Positions 1 to 5,174 of a stretch of DNA of 7,661 nucleotides are shown in pieces. This DNA comes from Candidatus Hydrogenedentota bacterium (lineage in GTDB: Bacteria > Hydrogenedentota > Hydrogenedentia > Hydrogenedentales > SLHB01). The DNA is taken from contig JAKJDA010000034.1 in the NCBI GenBank assembly GCA_022706165.1, positions 280 through 7,940 of the forward strand. The letters are read 5' to 3'. The position numbers and the translations under genes are program-made. The notes beneath the pieces are model-generated. The model saw only the letters and a list, made by a program, of their open reading frames with translations. It was not told the DNA's origin and did not search any database. Every line of letters starts with the position of its first letter. Position 1 is the stretch's first letter.

Positions 1-735
1 GAATCCGCAACGGGACGCGTCCTCCTGTCGCACCAGGTGAACGGGTGGGAAAACATCGCTCTCAAGGCTTGGTTCGAGGATCGCTTCAGTCTGCCCGTGA
101 CAATCTCAAACGACAGCAATGCGGCGGGATGGGCCGAGTATTGCCTGGGCGCGGGCCGTGGCGCGCGTCAGTTTTTCTACATGAACGTCGGCAGCGGCAT
201 TGGCGGCGCGTTGGTGATCGACGGCAACCTGTACGACGGACAGGGGCGGGGCGCTGCCGAGATTGGGCACACCTACGTGCCGGATTGGACGGCTCCGCTG
301 CCCGGAGCGATCGCGAAGCTTGAGGACCTGTGCAGTGGATGGTCCATCGAACGCCGCGCCCGGAGAAGCGCTCCGCCCGTTGAGGGCACGCCGTTGCACA
401 AGTTGTGGAGTCGAAATCAACAACGCATCACCTGCGCCATCCTGGCCGAGGCGGCCCGTCGCGGCGATCCGCGCGCAGCGGCCGAGATGGGACGCATCGC
501 AGAGAGCATCGCGATTGCCATCTCCAACGTGCTGGCGTTGTTCCATCCCGAAAACATTGTCGTAGGCGGCGGGCTGAGCCTGGTGGGCGACGTGCTGTTC
601 ACGCCCTTGCGCGATGCCGTGGCGCGCTACGTGTTTGGACCCTATCGCGATCGCTACAAAATACTGCCTAGCGAATTGGGCGAGGACGTCGTGCTGGCGG
701 GAGGACTGCTGCTGGCCCCCCGCAACGCAGCGTAA
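1..735 (+). CDS. ROK-family sugar kinase/regulator, 5'-truncated (C-terminal 244 residues)
   Basis: The frame is open from base 1 and ends at TAA 733-735, so the start lies outside the window. Counting from the first codon, residues 37-40 read NDSN, the ROK catalytic Asp motif (N-D-x-N). They are followed by the glycine-rich ROK signature VGSGIGGALVIDG and then a G-x-G-R-G-A-A-E-I-G-H segment with the conserved E-x-G-H sugar-binding residues. A second glycine-rich stretch (VVGGGLSLVGD) near the C-terminus is also typical. ROK proteins are usually about 300-320 residues, so roughly 60-80 N-terminal residues, including the DxGGT phosphate loop or any HTH domain, are missing. The usual zinc motif CxCGxxGCxE is absent; its place is taken by LEDLCSGWSIERR, a pattern I associate with non-zinc ROK proteins. 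The likely role is ATP-dependent phosphorylation of a hexose in the cytoplasm, but the substrate cannot be told. Because the N-terminus is missing, a ROK transcription repressor is not fully excluded. Confidence 0.9.
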   Translation, partial: ESATGRVLLSHQVNGWENIALKAWFEDRFSLPVTISNDSNAAGWAEYCLGAGRGARQFFYMNVGSGIGGALVIDGNLYDGQGRGAAEIGHTYVPDWTAPLPGAIAKLEDLCSGWSIERRARRSAPPVEGTPLHKLWSRNQQRITCAILAEAARRGDPRAAAEMGRIAESIAIAISNVLALFHPENIVVGGGLSLVGDVLFTPLRDAVARYVFGPYRDRYKILPSELGEDVVLAGGLLLAPRNAA

Positions 736-772
736 CGCCTCCCAACACCCGGCGAAAAATGCGTCCCGATCG

Positions 773-1378
773 TCAACGCCGCCGAAGCCAATGCCCCACC
801 GCCTCAGCCAGGTCTGCAACGACCGGCGTCGACGCAACCGGAAGCGGCTCGCCTGCGTGATACCGTTCCGCTTCCAGGCCGCATAGCGTAAAGATCGCGG
901 GAGTTCCCGCTGCCTTGGCGGTTTCAAGATCCGTGTAACTGTCGCCAATAAACGGGGTCTCCGCAAGGTCAAACCCAAACCTGTCTTGCGCGGCGAAAAT
1001 CATGCCCGGCGATGGCTTCCGGCATGCGCACCGCTCCTCGCGCAAATGGGGACAGTAATAAAACGCATCGATTTCCCCGCCGGATGCGTCACGTATGCGA
1101 TCGCGCAACCTTTCCGTTATCTGCCGCAACCCATCGCGCGAGAACAACCCCTTGCCCACGCATTGCTGATTGGAAATCACGATCACGCCATACCCCGCGC
1201 GATTGAGCTCCGCGACCGCCTCCGCCGCGCCAGGCAGAATGTGAAGCATAGACGGGTCGGTGACGTAGCCGTTGGCAACGGCCACATTCAGCACGCCGTC
1301 CCGGTCCACCAGCACATAGCCGTTGGAATGGCTGGAGGGGCGGCAGCCCGTCGTGATGACAATGGGGTCACGCCTCAT
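773..1378 (-). CDS. gmhB: D-glycero-D-manno-heptose 1,7-bisphosphate 7-phosphatase (HAD family)
   Basis: A 201-residue HAD phosphatase of the GmhB/HisB-N type. It removes the 7-phosphate of heptose bisphosphate in the ADP- or GDP-heptose pathway that feeds the LPS core. HAD motif I is VLVDRDGVLN with the nucleophile and acid-base pair at D25 and D27. Motif II is VISNQ (S69). A zinc-binding set C109, H111, C117, C119 lies in CPH...CAC, followed at once by RKPSPGM with the motif III Lys121. Motif IV is FIGDSYTDLETA with D146 and D150. All catalytic and zinc positions are intact. I chose ATG at 1376-1378, giving a 24-residue lead before the nucleophile, somewhat longer than in E. coli. No clear Shine-Dalgarno is visible, and the frame stays open upstream to 1627, but that extension looks non-coding and would cross the acylphosphatase promoter. 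The gene converges with the ROK gene and stands alone, without gmhA or hldE. A histidinol-phosphatase-type activity is the main alternative. Confidence 0.9.
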   Translation of the reverse strand: MRRDPIVITTGCRPSSHSNGYVLVDRDGVLNVAVANGYVTDPSMLHILPGAAEAVAELNRAGYGVIVISNQQCVGKGLFSRDGLRQITERLRDRIRDASGGEIDAFYYCPHLREERCACRKPSPGMIFAAQDRFGFDLAETPFIGDSYTDLETAKAAGTPAIFTLCGLEAERYHAGEPLPVASTPVVADLAEAVGHWLRRR

Positions 1379-1405
1379 GCCGACGGGAGCGTCTTGTCCG
1401 TTGAC

Positions 1406-1417
1406 GAATGCGCATTC
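1406..1417. repeat. 12-bp perfect palindrome in the gmhB leader
   Basis: GAATGCGCATTC is identical on both strands, with no spacer. It starts 28 bases upstream of the chosen gmhB start. It could be a dimeric regulator site, or chance. Confidence 0.4.
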
Positions 1418-1493
1418 ATTGATACGACCCGGTTTTTGCGTGAAATGCAGGCGTAAGCGGCCAACGGCATACAGCGCTGCCGCTCTTGATAGG

Positions 1494-1534
1494 AGCATGC
1501 CTAGACACTCCAGGTTTGTCAAATCCACATTTGA
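1494..1534 (-). promoter_or_regulatory. Candidate gmhB promoter with inverted repeat over the -35 box
   Basis: Read on the minus strand, 1522-1517 is a perfect TTGACA. A weak -10 candidate, CATGCT (3 of 6), lies 17 bases further at 1499-1494. A 6-4-6 inverted repeat, TCAAAT-ccac-ATTTGA on the plus strand (1519-1534), overlaps the -35 box and could be an operator. This would give a gmhB leader of about 110 bases. The poor -10 makes it tentative. Confidence 0.3.
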
Positions 1535-1572
1535 TCGCTCCAAACCCATCCCATTCCCCCTCATCACCGCAG

Positions 1573-1601
1573 GCGACCACAAAAGGCGCGACCTGTATAA
1601 T
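1573..1601 (+). promoter_or_regulatory. Candidate sigma70-type promoter for the acylphosphatase gene
   Basis: TATAAT at 1596-1601 is a perfect -10 consensus. The -35 position 17 bases upstream (GCGACC, 1573-1578) matches only 3 of 6. Transcription would start near 1608, leaving a leader of about 48 bases before the acylphosphatase ATG at 1656. The perfect -10 in GC-rich DNA, directly upstream of a gene, is the main support. Confidence 0.5.
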
Positions 1602-1655
1602 GGATGTTGGCCAAGATGGAACTCCAAAGGCTAGGGAAGCGCCGAGGCGACTGCC

Positions 1656-1937
1656 ATGACGTGCGAACGTTTGCATGTGACGATAGAAGGCCGTGTTCAG
1701 GGAGTGGGATTTCGTTACGCAGCCTATTATCAGGCAGCGGCGCTGAAAATCGGGGGATGGGTGCGCAATTTGAACGACGGGCGCGTCGAGGCGGAATTCG
1801 AAGGGCCGCGCGACGCCCTTGAGCAAATGCTGGACTGGTGCTGGATAGGCCCGGCGTCCGCGCACGTATCGAGGGTCGAGGCGGAGTGGCAAGCAATCGA
1901 TGCCGCCTCGAAACGCGGCTTTGTCATCCGCGACTGA
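1656..1937 (+). CDS. acyP: Acylphosphatase
   Basis: A 93-residue protein, the usual length for the family (about 90-100). It hydrolyses the carboxyl-phosphate bond of acyl phosphates (EC 3.6.1.7) in the cytoplasm. The signature GRVQGVGFR at residues 12-20 supplies the phosphate-binding loop and catalytic Arg20. The second signature, GGWVRNLNDGRVE, supplies catalytic Asn38. The fold core (beta-loop-alpha with a C-terminal RGFVIRD strand) is complete. The ATG at 1656 has a GAGG Shine-Dalgarno at 1644-1647 with 8 bases of spacing and lies behind a perfect TATAAT box, so the start is firm. It is transcribed divergently from gmhB. A 133-base gap with its own candidate promoter separates it from the ligase-like gene, so the two are probably not a tight operon. 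The C-terminal part is ordinary; nothing suggests a HypF-type or other fused domain. Confidence 0.95.
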   Translation: MTCERLHVTIEGRVQGVGFRYAAYYQAAALKIGGWVRNLNDGRVEAEFEGPRDALEQMLDWCWIGPASAHVSRVEAEWQAIDAASKRGFVIRD

Positions 1938-1976
1938 CCCGCGCCGCGCCTTACGCATAAACATGACGTATCGCTC

Positions 1977-1994
1977 ATCAATCGATCGGTTGAT
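1977..1994. repeat. 18-bp near-perfect palindrome upstream of the ligase-like gene
   Basis: ATCAATCGATCGGTTGAT pairs at 8 of 9 symmetric positions, with one mismatch (T1982/G1989). Its right arm (TTGAT) forms most of the candidate -35 box TTGATA at 1990-1995. It is a possible regulator site. Confidence 0.4.
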
Positions 1995-2018
1995 ACCGCG
2001 CATGCGTATGGTTACCAT
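1990..2018 (+). promoter_or_regulatory. Candidate promoter of the O-antigen ligase/TPR gene
   Basis: TTGATA (1990-1995, 5 of 6 to the -35 consensus) is followed after exactly 17 bases by TACCAT (2013-2018, 4 of 6 to the -10). Transcription would begin near 2025, leaving a leader of about 46 bases. Both boxes are embedded in palindromes, the -35 in the one ending at 1994 and the -10 in the one spanning 2004-2022, as expected for a repressed or activated promoter. It is inferred from pattern only. Confidence 0.4.
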
Positions 2019-2022
2019 ACGC
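2004..2022. promoter_or_regulatory. Perfect 9-1-9 inverted repeat, operator candidate
   Basis: GCGTATGGTTACCATACGC consists of perfect 9-base arms around one central T. It covers the spacer and -10 region of the candidate promoter of the following gene, the classic position for a repressor operator. The symmetric core TGGT-ACCA is of a kind used by dimeric HTH regulators, but I do not recognise the specific family. An RNA hairpin is impossible with a one-base loop unless inner pairs open, so a protein-binding DNA site is more likely. Confidence 0.5.
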
Positions 2023-2034
2023 GAACACGCGTGC

Positions 2035-2055
2035 ATAGTGCGCCCGTATAGTGCG
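2035..2055. repeat. Tandem ATAGTGCG direct repeat
   Basis: ATAGTGCG occurs at 2035-2042 and 2048-2055, a period of 13 bases. Each copy is preceded by G plus a pyrimidine, making a 10-base repeat with one mismatch. It lies in the putative leader, just before and partly overlapping the GAGG ribosome-binding site at 2055-2058. Confidence 0.5.
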
Positions 2056-2070
2056 AGGACCGGTTACGCC

Positions 2071-4992
2071 ATGAAGCGCGCCCCCCGAAAATTGCGCGAA
2101 AACCATCCGCCTTCTCCTCCCATTGCCGGCATCACTGCGGCGGATGGACGCCTCGGGACGATCGTGCTGGGCACAGCAATCGCCGTCATCGTGCTTGCGG
2201 TGCTGCCGCTGGCGCAGGATATTACCGCGCCAAAATCACTGGTCCTGCAGATCATGCCGGCGACTCTCGTCGCATGGATGGCGTTCCGACCGCACCAAGC
2301 CGGCCGCACGCTGCACGCGCCCCCGGTTTTTCTCCTCGTATTGTCGGCAGGACTCCTGACGGGACTCTTCAGCGTTCTGTTCTCCGCGAACAAAGGCTAT
2401 GCGTTGTCCAGTTGGACCTTGCCGCTCAGTCTGTTTGCCCTATATCTCGCCTGTGCGTGGACCCTGACGGAACCGCGGCGCGTCTGGACCGTCGTCACCG
2501 CCCTGTGCGTCTCGATGGCAGCGGCATCTCTGTATGGCTTCCTGCAATATGCAGGGCTGGACCCCTTCCCTTGGGAGGACGAGACGGGGATGCTCCGGTC
2601 CGCTCCCGCTACATTTGGCAACCCGAACTACGCATCGCACGCCCTGTTGCTCGCGGGAATATTGGCCGCGGGAATGGCGTGGGCCCGCCGATCGGCATGG
2701 CCCTTGGCCTTCGTGGCGATCTACCTCGCGCACCTAGGCCTCACTCGCACACGCGGCACATTCCTCGCCTTGGCGGCGGCAGTCGCCATGATTGTCGTGG
2801 CGACCTGGCTTCGGCGGCGCATACAACACCCTTCCCGAGCCGTGCTGGGGGCATTCCTAGCCATGGCTGCACTCGGCATCGCCGCCGTTGCCGTCGGAAT
2901 GACGGCCTGTTACGCGCGCACCGGACGTCCTTATCCGCTTGACGAATCGATTCTGCTGCGGGCGCACTCGTTTTTCGGAAGCGTGCGCATGATCGCGGAC
3001 AAGCCCTTCACGGGCCGCGGACCGGGAGGCTACTACCTCGAAAGTCCCTTGTACTGGACCCCTTTCGAGCAAGCGCGTTTCGATAGCGCCCGCGCCATGA
3101 ACGATCACGTCCATAACGAAACCCTCGAAGCCGCCGTCGAAAGCGGACTCGGAGGAGCGGCCCTCTATCTGGGATTTCTCGTGTGCGGGATAGGGTATGG
3201 ACTTTACAGCGCGTTCACCGCACAGGACCGCGATCGACGGGGACTCGGGTACGCGTCCGCCGCGTTGTTCACGGCCGCACTTATCGACGGCCAGTTCGGT
3301 TTCAACCTTCACCTGCCCGTATCGGCGTCGATTGTCTATCTGACCGCCGGAGCCTTGGCCGGAACCTGGATGAGGAGCGAGGCGCAGGAAGCTCCGCGTT
3401 TCTCCATTTCGCGCAGGAACAACCTCTTGCGATGGGGAGCCGCCGGAATCGCCCTCTCGTTGTCCGTGTTCGGCGCGCTCGATTTCGCCCATCAAATATC
3501 GCTGCGACGCGGAATGGCCGCATTGCACTGGAAGGATCCCAAGGCCGCGCAAGGCCCCCTGAAGATCGCGGCAACCCTCATGCCGCAGTATTGGACGACC
3601 TGGTATCACCTCGGAAGAGTCTGCCTATTGCTCGATCGCAAAGCGGAGGCGATATCGCATTTCGAACGGACGCTCGCGCTCAATCCCACGTACATCGATG
3701 CGCACATCCGCATCGCACAGCAACTCGTCAACGATAGCGCGACGGCAACAGGCGAAGAAGCGGCGCGGCTGGAAACCCAGGCCATGAATCACGCACGCCG
3801 GGCGGCTTCCATCGCGCCCGCCTACCCCGGAGCCGAGGACGTCCTCGCGCGAGCATTGATGCTCCGCGCCAGTCGCCTCGCACAAAACAATTCCTCCCCG
3901 CGGGAAATGACCGCCCCCCTCTGGCAAGAAGCCGAGGAGCATCTGCGCAAGGCCTTGGTGGGCGCATTGAACCGCGCCGAACTGCTTCGCCTGCTCGCAC
4001 AGGCCTGCATCGCCCAAAACAAACTGGACGAAGCCGCCGACGTTTTCGGGCGCGCCACCGCCGCTGCGCCTGACGACGAACAGACATGGACCATGTTCTT
4101 CCGCTTTGCGCAACAGTTCAACCGTTACGAAGACATCTGCCTTGCGGCAGAACGGCGCATTCAGGAACTCTCCGACGTCCCTCAACCCGATGCCGCGTCA
4201 ATCGCAGGCCTATATGTGCGGAAAGCGCGCGCCTTGTCGGAGGGCTTCGATCGCCAAGACGACGCTCTCACGGCCATCCTGCACGCCATCCAGACAGAAC
4301 CCGCCTGCGGCGATGCATGGGGCATGCTGTATCGGGCGGGGCATGCGCTCGACCAACCGTTGCTGTTCCCGACGCTTTTTCACGACGATCACGCCCGAAC
4401 GCAGCGCCCGCCCGGATCCGACATCATCGCGTTCGTGCTCGAAAAAGGCCCCGGCGCCGTTCCCGATGCGGCGCGAACGTTGACGCAACGAATTGACGAC
4501 TTGATGGAGAACAAAATGCCCGGCGACCCCGCAACCCTCGCATGGACCATAGACATCCTCGCCGGAGAAGGCGAAAAAGGAGGCCCATCCGCAGCAGCCA
4601 TTGGGCAGATCGCGCTGAGTCTCGGAACGGCCTCCGCCGCGCTCCAGCAATTCGACAAAGCGGAACGTCTCCTGCGCGCCGCGCTGCCCTATCTCTCGCC
4701 CGCCGACTACAGCGTCTGCGCCGAACGCCTTGGAAAGGCCCTGTTGTCATTGCAGCGCCCCCAGGAAGCGATCCCCATTCTGACCGAAGCCCTGAAACGC
4801 GCCCCCGCCAATGCCTCGGCGCGTCTGCTGCTTGCCCGATCCTATTCCCTCACCGGTCAGACCGCCAAAGCCCGCCAGGAATACCAGTCCGTCCTGCTTT
4901 CGCCCGGCCTCGCCCCAAGCGCGCGCCACTCCATCCAACAAGAACTCGCCCGGATCGATCCTGCCGCAGGCAAGCCATTGAGCGCCCCGTGA
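2071..4992 (+). CDS. O-antigen ligase/polymerase-like (Wzy_C) membrane protein with long C-terminal TPR region
   Basis: A 973-residue protein. Residues 1-27 are a basic, proline-rich cytoplasmic-looking tail. Residues 28-470 hold about 12-13 hydrophobic segments. Wzy_C/O-antigen-ligase hallmarks are present: TFGNPNY (181-187), LTRTRGTF (224-231), MIADKPFTGRGPGGY (307-321) and HNETLEAAVESGLGG with His348, the last two in or bordering the large extracytoplasmic loop. Such enzymes transfer polyprenyl-linked glycans to lipid A core, to a growing polymer, or to pilin. Residues about 490-960 are helical repeats. Clear 34-residue TPR units are at about 507-540, 636-669 and 880-947, with degenerate ones between. 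I start at ATG 2071, which has GAGG at 2055-2058 (12-base spacing). The frame is open back to 1900, but that extension overlaps acyP, lacks a ribosome site and covers the palindromic promoter region. Substrate, and hence a waaL, wzy or pglL symbol, cannot be assigned. Confidence 0.85.
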   Translation: MKRAPRKLRENHPPSPPIAGITAADGRLGTIVLGTAIAVIVLAVLPLAQDITAPKSLVLQIMPATLVAWMAFRPHQAGRTLHAPPVFLLVLSAGLLTGLFSVLFSANKGYALSSWTLPLSLFALYLACAWTLTEPRRVWTVVTALCVSMAAASLYGFLQYAGLDPFPWEDETGMLRSAPATFGNPNYASHALLLAGILAAGMAWARRSAWPLAFVAIYLAHLGLTRTRGTFLALAAAVAMIVVATWLRRRIQHPSRAVLGAFLAMAALGIAAVAVGMTACYARTGRPYPLDESILLRAHSFFGSVRMIADKPFTGRGPGGYYLESPLYWTPFEQARFDSARAMNDHVHNETLEAAVESGLGGAALYLGFLVCGIGYGLYSAFTAQDRDRRGLGYASAALFTAALIDGQFGFNLHLPVSASIVYLTAGALAGTWMRSEAQEAPRFSISRRNNLLRWGAAGIALSLSVFGALDFAHQISLRRGMAALHWKDPKAAQGPLKIAATLMPQYWTTWYHLGRVCLLLDRKAEAISHFERTLALNPTYIDAHIRIAQQLVNDSATATGEEAARLETQAMNHARRAASIAPAYPGAEDVLARALMLRASRLAQNNSSPREMTAPLWQEAEEHLRKALVGALNRAELLRLLAQACIAQNKLDEAADVFGRATAAAPDDEQTWTMFFRFAQQFNRYEDICLAAERRIQELSDVPQPDAASIAGLYVRKARALSEGFDRQDDALTAILHAIQTEPACGDAWGMLYRAGHALDQPLLFPTLFHDDHARTQRPPGSDIIAFVLEKGPGAVPDAARTLTQRIDDLMENKMPGDPATLAWTIDILAGEGEKGGPSAAAIGQIALSLGTASAALQQFDKAERLLRAALPYLSPADYSVCAERLGKALLSLQRPQEAIPILTEALKRAPANASARLLLARSYSLTGQTAKARQEYQSVLLSPGLAPSARHSIQQELARIDPAAGKPLSAP

Positions 4993-5017
4993 AATCAAAC
5001 CTGCGCTTTGATTTCAC
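4989..5017 (+). terminator. 11-bp perfect hairpin overlapping the stop codon of the ligase/TPR gene
   Basis: GTGAAATCAAA (4989-4999), a 7-base loop (CCTGCGC) and TTTGATTTCAC (5007-5017) form a perfect 11-bp stem. The TGA stop (4990-4992) lies in the left arm. No T-tract follows directly; the nearest run of T (5047-5051) is 29 bases on. It may be a weak or factor-assisted terminator, or an mRNA 3'-end stabiliser. The stem is AT-rich, unlike typical GC-rich intrinsic terminators. Confidence 0.5.
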
Positions 5018-5036
5018 CTCTGCAGACGGTTAGAAT
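5008..5036 (+). promoter_or_regulatory. Candidate glyQS promoter P1
   Basis: TTGATT (5008-5013, 4 of 6) and TAGAAT (5031-5036, 5 of 6) are separated by exactly 17 bases. Transcription would start near 5043, giving a leader of about 130 bases. The -35 box lies inside the right arm of the stop-codon hairpin. Confidence 0.4.
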
Positions 5037-5049
5037 CCCGTACCTCTTT

Positions 5050-5077
5050 TTGGCGATTTCCAACGGGTTTGTAAAAT
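5050..5077 (+). promoter_or_regulatory. Candidate glyQS promoter P2
   Basis: TTGGCG (5050-5055, 4 of 6) and TAAAAT (5072-5077, 5 of 6) are separated by 16 bases. Transcription would start near 5084, giving a leader of about 90 bases. It would work in tandem with the upstream candidate or be the sole promoter. Confidence 0.4.
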
Positions 5078-5126
5078 GCCGATGGGGGAACGCGTGGGCT
5101 CCGCTGGGCAACGCAGGAACGCCTTC

Positions 5127-5146
5127 ATGACCCATTGGGAGGTCAT
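5127..5146 (+). other. Small leader hairpin upstream of glyQS
   Basis: ATGACC (5127-5132) pairs perfectly with GGTCAT (5141-5146) around an 8-base loop. It sits in the glyQS leader, 13 bases before the Shine-Dalgarno. A structural or regulatory role is possible but unproven. Confidence 0.3.
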
Positions 5147-5159
5147 CGGCGCACAAAAC

Positions 5160-5166
5160 AGGAAGG
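5160..5166 (+). promoter_or_regulatory. Strong ribosome-binding site that fixes the glyQS start
   Basis: AGGAAGG lies 8 bases before ATG 5175. In-frame ATGs further upstream (5076, 5082, 5127) have no site of this quality, and the family N-terminus (M-Y-x-Q-D-V) fits 5175. Confidence 0.7.
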
Positions 5167-5174
5167 TAATCCGC

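Noticed and set aside
736..772. A bidirectional terminator between the convergent ROK and gmhB genes
   Set aside because: Only a 4-bp CGCC/GGCG stem with an 11-base loop can be drawn, and it has no following T-tract on the plus strand.
106..978. A 290-codon open frame on the minus strand
   Set aside because: It overlaps the ROK gene antisense and part of gmhB in another frame. Its translation is low-complexity and Arg-rich, with no motif.
1379..1627. An 83-residue N-terminal extension of gmhB in the same frame
   Set aside because: The translation looks non-coding and would run across the perfect TATAAT box of acyP. GmhB family length fits the start at 1378.
1900..2070. A 57-residue N-terminal extension of the ligase/TPR protein
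   Set aside because: It overlaps acyP, has no ribosome-binding site and would turn the symmetric promoter-like region into coding sequence. ATG 2071 has a GAGG upstream.
5082..5115. A T-box riboswitch for glyQS, prompted by a GGGGGAACGCG stretch
   Set aside because: The conserved T-box core TGGnACCGCG is not matched, and I see no stem I or a terminator/antiterminator pair with a T-tract before the gene.
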